Assembly (NCBI GenBank): GCA_964017195.1
Contig: OZ024890.1
Location: 48,202,093 to 48,266,092 of the forward strand
Source: Siderastrea radians
Taxonomy: Eukaryota > Cnidaria > Anthozoa > Scleractinia > Rhizangiidae
Direction of reading: 5' to 3'
DNA length: 64,000 nucleotides
Shown: positions 25,718 through 34,607 of the stretch, one piece after another
Numbering within the stretch: position 1 is the first letter of the stretch
Layout of the letters: each line of letters begins with the position of its first letter
Notes under the pieces: generated by a model
Told to the model about the DNA's origin: nothing
The model's database searches: none
Seen by the model: only the letters and a program-made list of their open reading frames with translations
Made by a program: the position numbers and the translations under genes

Positions 25718-26395
25718 TGTGGTGTTGGTGGTGGTGAAGACAGTAGAATTGTGGTGATGGTGGTGGTGGTAATGACAGTGGTAGTGGTGGTGATGAAAAC
25801 AATAGAATTGTGTTGGTGGTAGTGGTTAAACAATAGAATTGTGGTGGTGTTGGTGGTGGTGGTATAAACAATAGAATTGTGGGGGTGGTGGTGGTGAAAC
25901 AAACGAATTGTGGCGTTGGTGGTAGTAAAAACAATAGAGTTAAATAATAGAACATTGTAGAATAATAGTGGTTAAATAATAGAATATTGTGGCGGCGGTG
26001 GTGGAATAAATAGTATAATTCTAATGGTAGTGGCGGTGGTGGTGGTGTAAACAATAGAATTGTGGTGGTGGTAGTGGTGGAGGTGGAACAATAGAATTGT
26101 TGTGGTGGTGGTGCAGGTGGGGGTGGTGGCGATGGTGGTAGAAGAGTAGAATTGTGGTGGTGGTTGTGGTGGAGGAGGAGGGAAATAAATTGTGCTGGTG
26201 GAGGTGGAGGTAAGGTGGTGGTGGTCGTGGAGGTGGCGGTAGTGAAGGAACAATAGAGTTGTGGTGGTGGAGGAGGAGGAGGAGGGAAATGAAATTTTGG
26301 AGAAGGAGGGAAATAAAATTGCGGCGGCGGAGGAGGAAAGAAATAAAATTGTAGAGGAGGAGGAAAAAAATAAAATTTTGGAGGAGGAAAAAGAG
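25718..26395 (+). repeat. GTG/GGA-rich minisatellite with an AACAATAGAATTGTGG anchor
   Basis: About 680 nt of GGTGGTGGTGG-type sequence, punctuated by an anchor variously written ACAATAGAATTGTGG, AAATAAAATTGTGG or AAACAAACGAATTGTGG, seen at least ten times. Towards the right end GTG gives way to GGAGGA. Minus-strand open frames with long His/Pro/Thr/Ser runs (25669-26430) are translations of this repeat and are not genes. The G-rich strand has many GG runs that could form quadruplexes (inference). Confidence 0.9.
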
Positions 26396-26624
26396 GACGT
26401 GATGAGAAAACTAGGACACTGTTGAGTCAAAGATAACGTTGAAATTACTAAGATAGGTATGACTTTTCTTTGTACTAGTTGAGCGACTGAAATAAAATTT
26501 TCACTTAAAGTCTGAGTGGAGTTGGTTTGTTATCGCCATCATTAACATGCACAATTTATGAATCAGTGAACCGAAAATAGTTTTCTATTGTTTAATAACA
26601 ACGCTTGTCTGAAAGCGGCATGAA

Positions 26625-26790
26625 ATAGAAGCTTGCACAAGAACGTCACGGTTCAGTGATTTTGACTCAGAAATGACATGCGAGTTGACGCATGCTAAAA
26701 CTTCAAACAGTAGAAAATACGGCAGCTATCCAGAATGCGTCATCCAAACGAGATAGAAACCTGTCTAGCCTATTGTTTCTATTGTCCCTA
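26625..26790 (-). repeat. Right inverted repeat flanking the GTG minisatellite
   Basis: GAAGCTTGCACAAGAACGTC, CACGGTTCAGTGATTTTGAC, ACATGCGAGTTGACGC and AACTTCAAACAGTAGAAAAT are the reverse complement of the blocks at 24560-24775, with scattered differences. Confidence 0.65.
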
Positions 26791-27328
26791 TTTTGTAAGA
26801 AAGACGCTTATTAGTATTCCTCCTCAATTTAATGAGAATCCACGGCATGAGAACAAGACGATATCCTAATAAGTCATCCACGACAATGCACTCCACTTCA
26901 CACTAATGAAATTCCACTTCAAAAAAGAGGAGTAACTGGTGCGCCCTATACTACTAAGCTGTTCTTCAGGCACCTCTCAGTCTGCGAGAAACAACGTTTT
27001 AACACACTTGGCTGTGACAAACAGAATTTCATTCAACCCACTGGGAACCAAATACTAAAAAGATCTCCCGAGTATATTAACATACCAGAAGTATCATTAT
27101 CTCGGCTGACGTAGAGACTTCGGTGTCAGGTGACTAGAACGAGCGTCTATAAAAGTTCGGCATCTCCACGTCCAGCCGTTATTGCGAATATCGTGATCTT
27201 GAAAACGAGATAAAAACCCGGCAAGAAACGCAATTGTAATCTGCTAAAGCACCTTTTGCAGATTAGCCGAACAATGTCCAGGACAAACAAAAATATTGTT
27301 TTCCTGCTCTGGAAACATGATTTTGAAA

Positions 27329-27490
27329 TAATAAAATATTTCCTGACTCAGAGCGCAATAAAAATTAAAAACTGTTGAAGTGGAATATTTCGTCCGGACC
27401 AACCGAACTTCATTAGCCACGGTAGAAATGTGAATATTAAGAAGGGTTATATCACTTCATAAGGGTCTCAAGGGGCCTAAAATAGTGTTA
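27329..27490 (+). repeat. Left inverted flank of the Penelope-like element
   Basis: TAATAAAATATTTCCTGACT to CTAAAATAGTGTTAGTG is repeated in reverse complement at 28536-28700 with few differences. Penelope elements often carry terminal repeats (pLTRs) in direct or inverted arrangement, and this pair fits the inverted form. Confidence 0.8.
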
Positions 27491-27499
27491 GTGACCACC

Positions 27500-28569
27500 T
27501 TACTTGAGATGTGTTTTTCAAGTACGTAATTCACATACCAGAATGATTTCTACAAACAGAAACAAGGAGCCGCCATGGGGTCTCCAATTTCACCCATTGT
27601 GGCCAATCTCTACATGGAACATTTTTGAGAGCAGAGCATTAGACACCGCCCCACCCCTCCAGCTATGTAGTATCGATATGTTGATGACACGATGACTAAA
27701 ATTCATGAATACGCAGTGCGCTCTTTTTCTGAGCACCTCAATTCCATTGATCAACACATCCAGTTCACTTCAGAGGAAGAAAAGAATGCACAATCCCATT
27801 CCTTGACACCTGCTTACATGTGAGCCAAGATGGCTCAACAAAAGTCACAGTGTACCGGAAACCGACCCATACGGATCAGTACCTGAATTTCCACTCTAAC
27901 CACCACCTACAACATAAAAGAGCTGTGGTTAACACTCTGCTACTTCGAGCTAAGACCTTGGTTTCTGAAGAAGATGACAGAGTACATGAAATTCAGCATG
28001 TTAAGCAAGTTTTGAAAACTAACAACTATCCAGATTGGATGCAAACAATACCGAACACTGAATCCGACACGAGAGAGTCTAAAGAATCCTGCAACGAGAA
28101 GAGAGTATACGCCTCAGTACCATACATCAAAGGCATTTCGGAACGCCTACAAAGAGCATTTAAATCACACGAGGTCACAATCGTCCACAAGCCTGTCAAT
28201 TCTCTCAGATCGCAATTGGTGCAGGTTAAAGACAAAACTGAAAACCTAAAGAAGTGTGGCACAGTTTATCACATTCATTGTGATCAATGCAACAAACAAT
28301 ACGTTGGCGAAACTTCTCGCGTGCTTGAAACCAGAATTAAGGAACATCTTTCAAGGGACTCATCAGCCGTTCACGAACATTGCCAGCTCACGGGACATTC
28401 GGTGGATTCCAGCAAAACAAAAGTTCTCGCCACGGAAAGCAACACGTTCAAACGCCGCATAAGGGAAGCAATTGAGATCCGGTTACGAAAGCCCGCTTTG
28501 AATAGAGACAATGGCTTCGAATTAGCCAACATCTATAACACTATTTTAGGCCCCTTGAGACCCTTATGA
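27500..28569 (+). pseudogene. Penelope-like retroelement, RT remnant plus GIY-YIG endonuclease
   Basis: The upstream part (about 27560-27800) encodes reverse-transcriptase motifs, AMGSPISPIVANLYMEHF and RYVDDTMTK (the YVDD active-site box), but in different frames. The RT is therefore broken and its 5' part missing. A continuous frame 27820-28569 (249 residues) carries the RT thumb region (VTVYRKPTHTDQYLNFHSNH) and then a C-terminal GIY-YIG endonuclease: CGTVYHIHCDQCNKQYVGET, a following Arg, and EHL. It contains Cys residues typical of the Penelope linker. The order RT then GIY-YIG is diagnostic of the Penelope class. Bounded by inverted flanks at 27329-27490 and 28536-28700. It is 5'-truncated and frame-broken, so probably inactive. 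Confidence 0.85.
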
Positions 28570-28700
28570 AGTGATATAACCCTTCTTAATATTCACATTT
28601 CTACCGTGGCTGATGAAGTTCGGTTGGTCCAGACGAAATATTCCACTTCAACAGTTTTTTATTTTTATTGCGCTCTGAGTCAGGAAATATTTTATTATCT
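28536..28700 (-). repeat. Right inverted flank of the Penelope-like element
   Basis: Reverse complement of 27329-27490; it overlaps the last codons and stop of the endonuclease frame (28560s) and continues downstream to TTTTATTATCTTA. Overlap of the terminal repeat with coding sequence is noted. Confidence 0.8.
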
Positions 28701-29216
28701 TAAAATAATGTCCAGGACGTTTTGCTGGCGTGATGAATAATCGAAAACTAAGGCAGTTGGCCGGCTGGCTGGCTGGGAAAGAAAAAGTGCGCTGACAATA
28801 AAGAACAGCTTTTATGACACAAATGCCGAAAATGTCTTGAATTAAAGATTTATAAAAACGACGTTCTGTGCTTTTTTGGAAATTATAATTTTCCAGGCAT
28901 TTCCTTTCAAGAGACGAATGTTTCAAATTTTCCATTGGCAACACATCCCAAGTGATCCTAGGTGGCTCACACTTACGCGGTCAATCAGGGAACACAAAAC
29001 GTTGGATTTATCAACTGATTTGATTAGGCAAAATAGCCATCGTATTAAAGAAACTCACTTGATAAATCCAAAGTCTTGTGTTTCACGTCCCGACGCAGCA
29101 CTACAGTTTCTTTAGAAACTAATTCCCCAATTTGGGAACAAATTCCAACCCCTAACCCTATAATGCTTCCCATGGTTGCGAAGTTTTTAAAGTATATCCA
29201 TCTGTTACTTACGTAC
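28701..29216. other. No gene seen; dispersed repeat at about 29003-29113
   Basis: GGATTTATCAACTGATTTGA ... GTGTTTCACGTCCCGACGCA resembles the repeat at 4055-4150. A repeated GGCTGGCTGGCTGG microsatellite lies near 28765. Confidence 0.45.
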
Positions 29217-29288
29217 ATTAATTCAAGGCTGTTTAAGTTCTTGAAAGCCTGATGAGGTATTATCTGGAGGCGGTTCATATTAAGCAAT
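29217..29288 (-). CDS. Single 72-bp leucine-rich-repeat exon
   Basis: On the minus strand an intron acceptor (..GGTTTTAG) precedes 29288 and a donor (GTACGTAAG) follows 29217, enclosing exactly 72 nt. The exon reads as one LRR: LLNMNRLQIIPHQAFKNLNS followed by LEL. This fits the LxxNxLxxIPxxAFxxLxxL consensus of extracellular LRR receptors. Exons of exactly 72 bp, one repeat each, are characteristic of leucine-rich-repeat G-protein-coupled receptors (LGR family) and some other LRR genes. No neighbouring LRR exon or seven-helix exon was found by eye, so the parent gene may extend outside the window, or this may be a relic. It is the best host-gene signal here. Confidence 0.55.
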
Positions 29289-30716
29289 CTAAAACCAAAC
29301 AAAAAAAAATAGGGTTTTTCTTAAACTCTGGAGACTGCAACATTTTAGTGAGTTATATGTATTTTGATGTCAGTCTAATAACATTAAGAAGCTCATTTAT
29401 ATTTGATGAGCCAATGCAACTATCAAATCCCTGCCAAATGATATAGTACACGGTACGTGTACTTACTATATACTTGTGAAACGTCCTTTATTAGAATTCA
29501 TAACAGATCGTTTTTCAGTTGAGTCTCTTAAGGCCAAAAACAAATGACTATCACAGCCAAATAAAACAAACACAAAGTACTATGTGAAACCGAAGAAGAA
29601 CTCCAATAAAATACGCCAAAATACGCCAAGCATGGGAAGACGCGTGCGACAACAATACGGTCGATTTTGGTTCTACTCTCATTGGTTGAGTGGAAAGTGG
29701 CGTGGGTTTTTAAAATAAGACAAATCGAAGAGCGAAAGGAAAGCAAACCCAAGCGGATGTAACTTACTTAGTCACTCAACTGAAAACAACCATTCTATGA
29801 AGAATACTAATAAGGGCCAAAAGGCGTTAGTACACATTCATCAGGGTCTTACTTACACAGTCATGACGTTATCTATATTCACTGGGGGGGGGAGGGTCGG
29901 TTGCATAAAACGTCCATTTAAGTGCTACTTAAGATACGGTTACGGGGTCTCTTACATGCGTTGCAAAAAATACACGTATCGCTCTTGTGAGTGGAGAACT
30001 CATGTGTCCACTTACGCGTGCCCTCATGGGATACGACTAAGTGACAAACGTACAACACACGAACTCCTTTCAAATGCTCCACAACTTTGGAACTGTGGTT
30101 TTGTGCGTTAAATTTATGCGAGTTATGTTTACTTGAAATGACAAGTTAATTGTAAACGAATGAGAGGTTCCTTTCTCGCAAGAGCAGTCTGTACGTCAAG
30201 TGACTCCTTCTACAGAATGTGCCTTTTGATCTCATGCTTTTCTTTAAGCTGTTTAGGACCCGTCCCTTACCTCCTTTTGGTAAAATGTTGATATGTTTAA
30301 CATTTCTGTTATGTCATAATGCAAACTGACCACAAAAGTTTATGCAAAGAGTTTAGTTACGAAAAATATTCCTGTTGAATTAATTATTACTCTCCCATCT
30401 ACACTCAAAAATGTCATGTAATTGTCTTTTCCCAGTTTGACAAAGCGTCGCGTTACTCCTAACAAAAGTTGAACAGCGTTCACTTTATTTTGTGTTTACA
30501 AATAACATGTAAGGCCTCTAGTGTCTATCTAGTTTGGTTGCTTGGAACATAATGAATACTTTTTCTTAAACAGATGTTTGTCATCTATATGTTTCAACAT
30601 ATTAAATACAGTTGTTTGAAATCAACAAAACTTAACCTGTATGGGCTCTGGGCTATTAGATTGTTGCCTTTGAAGCTTTAAAGTAGTAAGAAGCTGTTTT
30701 GTTGACACACACAAAA
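29289..30716. other. No gene seen; dispersed repeat at about 29895-30070
   Basis: A repeat at about 29895-30070 (GCATAAAACGTCCATTTAAG, TACGCGTGCCCTCATGGGAT) is similar to sequence at 54275-54460. The 104-residue frame 29797-30111 lies within it and is not considered a gene. A G9 run occurs at 29883. Confidence 0.45.
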
Positions 30717-31066
30717 TCAAGCTACGAGCCTTGTGCAAAATAAACTTTTCACGATCTCAACGACCATAACCACCGAGTGGTTCTTGTACGTATTTGTTGT
30801 CCTATCTTGCGTTCGTTTGGTGGGGTTACGAATTAGATTAAGTTTTTCTACTCTGAGTTGCCAAAGCGGAAGACAGGGATCAGACTGCACAATGCACAAA
30901 TTGTGAAGTGCTATGCAGGCCATGATAACATCCTTTATATTGTGTCTCCAACATTCTGTCTTTTTGTATTTCATACGCAATCTTTCCTTTAACATGCCAT
31001 ACGCATGTTCTGAAACAACCCTGGCAGCTCTTAATTTTCTATTGAAGACTCCTACCCTACCGTCTG
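30717..31066 (-). pseudogene. C-terminal remnant of a Harbinger/DDE_Tnp_4 transposase
   Basis: Translation on the minus strand gives LRAARVVSEHAYGMLKERLR, then a stretch including YKKTECWRHNIKDVIMACIA and LHNLCI. The SEHAYGMLK block holds the final catalytic acid region of DDE_Tnp_4 (PIF/Harbinger, HARBI1-like) transposases, and the ALHNLC motif follows it in that family. The N-terminal two-thirds is absent and a stop interrupts the sequence just upstream, so this is a fragment. The tail after PTKRTQDR shows no homology. Confidence 0.7.
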
Positions 31067-32358
31067 ATTGCCGTCAACAATTTATATTATTAAAAACTGG
31101 ACTAGGTATATTGGATTTCTAGCATTTTGATTGGCTGAACGGAGCTAGGCTATCAGCTCATATACCTGCTGCGGCCAAATATGGTCAATGAACACTCAAC
31201 AACAAAGTGAGCTGAAAGTTTTTTCCTCGCGAGCAACTCGGCGAGAAAAATGGACGAGAAAAATCACTTGGCAGCGAATTTAAATTAAGCAGAAATTCCA
31301 ACAGCGTCTCCAACAAGCAACACCAACAGCGTCGTCTAACACAAGTCAAAATTGTTTGAAGAAACTGTGCAGAAATGGAAATTCAAGCATAAAGCGTTGT
31401 GTTTACAATTAAGACTTAATTTCTTTCATCGATCGTCACGTCGATCATTGAAATTGAACAAACGGTAGGTTTTATCAGGAAGGCTTTCCACTTCAAAATA
31501 TCAAGACAAGACATAAAATAAACTGCACAATGAAATGGGGCAGGAGCATTTTAATAAAACTATCACACATTCATGGCAAGTCGGTGCGAAAATCATGAAT
31601 CAGTCTAAACAAGTACTAAAAAAAAATACAGCTGCAAACTACCAAGAAGGAAGGAAGGGCGAGATTTTTTTCGGCTTTACACACGCAAAATTGACACTGG
31701 TTTACCTGCACTCGTTGTAGCTCTGTGTTCCAGCAGGTCCAAATGCTCAGATAGAATTCGGATGCCATGTAAACGGAGTTGAATCGCTTTTCCAGTAGTT
31801 TGAATGTTGTTTTTACCATTCCGCCCGCAACCTCTAAACCGAAAAACAACTGCATTTTGCGCTTTGCGTTTAACAAACTATGATGGTGAATTCTAATGTT
31901 CCTCGCTACAGTAATCTTGGTTCTGAGCTGCATAGAAATTACCTCTTCAAGTTCAAATTTGTTCTGTCTTCAGTTCGATCAAACACGCACACGATGGCTC
32001 CGGTGTACGAACAGATTACAAACTTGTTCTGTTTCAACTCCAGCAGTTAATGTGGTGCAATTGTACAGCTTCAATCCGCTTTGAACGAGATTACAACAAT
32101 GTCTCAGGAAAAATCAAACATGTACCATATTTCAGAGCCAATAATTAGAAGATTTTTCTCCAAAACTTGTGCTACTTTTTTCACTTTCGAGCACTTTTCA
32201 TTGATTCATTCAGCTTTGCAATGAAACGCTGCAACACTTCGCAAGGTTTTGGCGCCTTTTTCGTTCAGTCATGTGATCGATTCTTGTTCCGCTTAAATTT
32301 CTTTTCTCATTTTTCCCCTTCTTTCTGATTTTTTTTTTAAATAGTGGTTAAGTTTTTA
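31067..32358. other. No gene seen
   Basis: A 105-residue minus-strand frame (31616-31933) and smaller ones have no recognised domain. A short imperfect inverted repeat around 31090-31200 was not followed further. Confidence 0.4.
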
Positions 32359-32480
32359 ATAAAACAATTATTCTACTCGGGCTTGCTGGATATCAAATGA
32401 TTATAACCAACTCGGCGCTACGCGCCTCGTTGGTTATCTATCATTCGATATCCAGCGCGCCCTCGTAGAATAATTGTTAA
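32359..32480. mobile_element. Hairpin MITE with GC-rich loop
   Basis: AACAATTATTCTACTCGGGC and CCTCGTAGAATAATTGTT are inverted, as are GCTGGATATCAAATGATTAT and the matching TATCATTCGATATCCAGC. The centre is CTCGGCGCTACGCGCCTCG. The whole can fold as one stem. Non-coding. Confidence 0.8.
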
Positions 32481-32646
32481 TTAGTCGCCATCTTAAGACG
32501 GTTTACCGTCCTTAAATTCATATTGAAATTATGAATATATGAAATTCATATATTTGAACTGCGGAATGAAGAAATAAATGTTAAGAAGATCCTCGCAGTT
32601 ATTAACGCAACTTATGCAGTTGCGAAAAGAAAGCCTGAAAAAATCA

Positions 32647-32721
32647 GGCTTGCCGGGCGGGATTCGAACCCTGACCTCTGCGATACCGGTGCAGCGCTCT
32701 AACCAATTGAGCTAACAAGCC
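32647..32721 (-). tRNA. tRNA-like sequence (SINE head), 75 nt
   Basis: Folds as a cloverleaf: 7-bp acceptor (GGCTTGT with GCAAGCC), A-box TAGCTCAATTGG, B-box GGTTCGAATCC. The anticodon loop reads CCGGTAT, which would give anticodon GGT (Thr). But position 33 is C instead of the near-universal U, and the anticodon stem has an A-C mismatch. These defects and the inverted twin support a SINE head over a functional tRNA-Thr. Confidence 0.6.
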
Positions 32722-32791
32722 AACTGGGAGCTGGTCATTAAATTGGTTTTTTTGGTTGATTTTTGGTCAATTTAATGACCAGCTCCCAGTT

Positions 32792-32866
32792 GGCTTGTTA
32801 GCTCAATTGGTTAGAGCGCTGCACCGGTATCGCAGAGGTCAGGGTTCGAATCCCGCCCGGCAAGCC
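32792..32866 (+). tRNA. tRNA-like sequence (SINE head), inverted twin
   Basis: Identical in sequence to the minus-strand copy at 32647-32721, with the same A-box, B-box, GGT-like anticodon loop and C33 anomaly. No CCA is encoded, as usual for eukaryotes. It is followed by a hairpin GCCTGATTTTTTCAGGC and a T-run that could end RNA polymerase III transcription. Confidence 0.6.
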
Positions 32867-33028
32867 TGATTTTTTCAGGCTTTCTTTTCGCAACTGCATA
32901 AGTTGCGTTAATAACTGCGAGGATCTTCTTAACATTTATTAAATTCATATTATTATCAATACACGCGGCCAAATTGAAAACCGCCCTATCGTAAACACGC
33001 GCTTTGCGGGCCGTAAATGACTCCTAGC

Positions 33029-33052
33029 GGGCCGTTAATGCATTAACGGCCC
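33029..33052. repeat. 24-bp perfect palindrome upstream of the DUF3504 gene
   Basis: GGGCCGTTAATG followed by its exact reverse complement CATTAACGGCCC. It lies about 145 bp before the DUF3504 ATG. It may be a regulatory dyad or the remnant of a small inverted repeat; no function can be assigned. Confidence 0.8.
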
Positions 33053-33197
33053 TGCAGCTGATTGGTTCTTGGTTCATCATCCGATTAATTTTAACCAATC
33101 AGCGTCGCCGACGCGGGAAAACCATTCGGCAGGTTCAGTTTGAAGCACAAAGTTTCCCAATCAACGGAAAGTTAAAGAAAGGTTTAAGCTTTCGAAA

Positions 33198-34154
33198 ATG
33201 GAAGAAGTTAAAGATTCTAGTCAAAACTCGGATCTGGGAAAGGAAGAATTGGATAAAATCGAAGCACAAGCTCAAGCCGAAAATACCAAAAGAGCCACTT
33301 CTTGGGGTATTAAGAAATTCGAGAAATGGTGCGAGAAACGACAGCTCAACGTCGATCTGAATTCTGTTACTTCGGCGGAGCTCAACGAAGTTCTAAGGAA
33401 GTTTTATGCGGAGGTTAAATCGGAAAAGGGCCAACCGTTAACCCCTAGTACCCTCACTGGCATACGGGCAGCGATTCATCGAAAACTAACTTCAGCCCCA
33501 TTCAGCAGGACTATAAACATTTTACAAGACAAAGAATTTCTTCCTGCGAACAAGATATTCGAGGCAAAATGCAAACTGTACACTAAAGAAATGAATCCTA
33601 AACCTATGCATAAATCTGCAATTGCAGCTGGAGATATGACGAAGCTACGAGAATATTTTTCTGGAGGTTTAGGTTCAACTGCATGGACAGAACCAGAGCG
33701 ACTTCTTGAGTTTGTGTGGTTTTCAATCTGCTTCTATTTTGGGCGCCGTGGTAGAGAAGGTTGGCGAGAACTCACCAAGCAGTCGTTCGGCATAAAAAAA
33801 GATGACTCAGGAGCACGGTATGTTACTGAAATGCAAACTGAACAAACAAAGAACTATCAAGGAGGGTCAAAGCAAAAAGACCAAAGTTATTCCGATGTGC
33901 GAATGTACGAAAACTCGTCGCCGCTTGATCCCGTTAGTTCTTTCGAGTTTTACATCCTCCGCCTTAATCCAAACTGTCAGGCTCTGTTTCAAACACCTAA
34001 CAAGCACTTCAAGAAAGAGGGATCACAATGGTTTCGAAATGAGCCGCTTGGCAAAAACAAGATCGCCAAACTCATGGAAAACATTTCCTTGAAAGCCGAA
34101 TTGTCAGAAAAATACACGAATCACTGCATCCGTGCCTCCACAGTCACATCTCTG
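33198..34154 (+). pseudogene. DUF3504/Crypton-type tyrosine recombinase gene, 5' part (319 codons)
   Basis: Intronless reading frame from ATG at 33198 to the Polinton junction. An acidic N-terminus and a core-binding region (SWGIKKFEKWCEKRQL, about residues 35-50) are followed by the catalytic domain: ICFYFGRRGREGWREL (catalytic Arg, about residue 184) and NHCIRAST (His-x-x-Arg, about residue 310). DUF3504 proteins derive from Crypton tyrosine recombinases and include the vertebrate KIAA1958 and ZMYM families. Read-through into the Polinton gives an artefactual tail ending at 34265. The real continuation is at 52270; removing the insert and one TSD copy keeps the frame. Without the insert the gene would encode about 453 residues with no other stop. 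It may be an autonomous Crypton or a host-derived copy; no terminal sequences distinguish these. Confidence 0.85.
34149..34154. repeat. Left target-site duplication (TCTCTG)
   Basis: TCTCTG immediately precedes the Polinton AGT terminus and recurs immediately after the right terminus at 52264-52269. Six bp is the standard target duplication of Polintons. Confidence 0.93.
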
Positions 34155-34583
34155 AGTAGTTATATAGTTGGGGGTTCGAGATCATTTTTTAAAAATGCTC
34201 TCAAAACCAAACCCAACTATGAAACTACTTTCCATTTGATGGAATCTATATATTTTTCCATTTAATAGAATCTATATATTTTTCCATTTGATGGAATCTA
34301 TATATTTTTCCATTTAATAGAATCTATCTATTTTTCCATTTAATAGAATCTATATATTTTTCCATTTAATAGATTCTATATATTTTATTTTATTATGGTA
34401 CAAATGCATTTTCCATCGCGTGACTTCATACAACAGGAAGTCTTAAAATTCTCGGAAAAGCAGACAGTCTTAAGATTATCAGAAAACAGGAAGTCTATTT
34501 AAACCACAAAACGCCACAGCTGTGGCGTGACGTCATGTTATGGTAACATATAAATAATAATATCATATAATAGTATAGAATGA
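34155..34583. repeat. Left terminal inverted repeat
   Basis: Begins with a 75-nt imperfect palindrome (34155-34229), then six 26-bp repeats (34231-34386). A unique inner part follows, containing CGCCACAGCTGTGGCG (34512-34527) next to TGACGTCA (34528-34535). The inner boundary is ATAGTATAGAATGA, shared with the right TIR. Polinton TIRs serve as replication origins for protein-primed synthesis and as integrase substrates. Confidence 0.92.
34231..34386 (+). repeat. Six tandem 26-bp repeats in left TIR
   Basis: Units begin TCCATTT at 34231, 34257, 34283, 34309, 34335 and 34361 and read TCCATTT(G/A)AT(G/A)GAATCTATA-type sequence. Alternating G/A variants suggest expansion of a two-unit block. They sit directly inside the terminal hairpin. 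Confidence 0.95.
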
Positions 34584-34607
34584 TGAGTTTAACAAAGAAA
34601 TATTATT
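34387..34607. promoter_or_regulatory. Inner left TIR: palindrome plus CRE-like site
   Basis: CGCCACAGCTGTGGCG is a perfect 16-bp dyad containing the E-box CAGCTG. It directly abuts TGACGTCA, the consensus ATF/CREB site. The same pair, inverted, is in the right TIR at 51674-51697. It precedes no rightward gene here but lies downstream of PolB, so a replication or bidirectional role is as likely as a promoter. Confidence 0.5.

Larger units (their letters stand above)
32568..32943. mobile_element. Head-to-head pair of tRNA-headed SINEs (near-perfect inverted repeat)
   Basis: Two arms of about 175-180 bp are reverse complements around a roughly 20-bp centre (TTTTTTTGGTTGATTTTTGG, near 32743-32763). 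Each arm has an outer tail (AACATTTATT, AGATCCTCGCAGTTATTAAC), a short hairpin (AGCCTGAAAAAATCAGGCTT) and an inner tRNA-like domain. The arms look nearly identical, so the pair either arose recently by inverted insertion or is kept alike by conversion. Inferred to be a SINE rather than a tRNA gene because of the conserved extra tail. Confidence 0.75.

Noticed and set aside
25669..26430. Minus-strand open frames of 77, 121 and 152 residues rich in His, Pro, Thr and Ser
   Set aside because: They are translations of the GTG-rich minisatellite; overlapping frames are open at once and composition follows the repeat.
32647..32866. Two functional tRNA-Thr (GGT) genes
   Set aside because: C instead of U at position 33, a mismatched anticodon stem, an attached conserved tail and perfect inverted duplication favour a SINE head; reported as tRNA-like with reduced confidence.
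34155..34265. C-terminal 36 residues of the 355-residue DUF3504 frame
   Set aside because: They are read-through into the Polinton TIR; the genuine continuation is at 52270.
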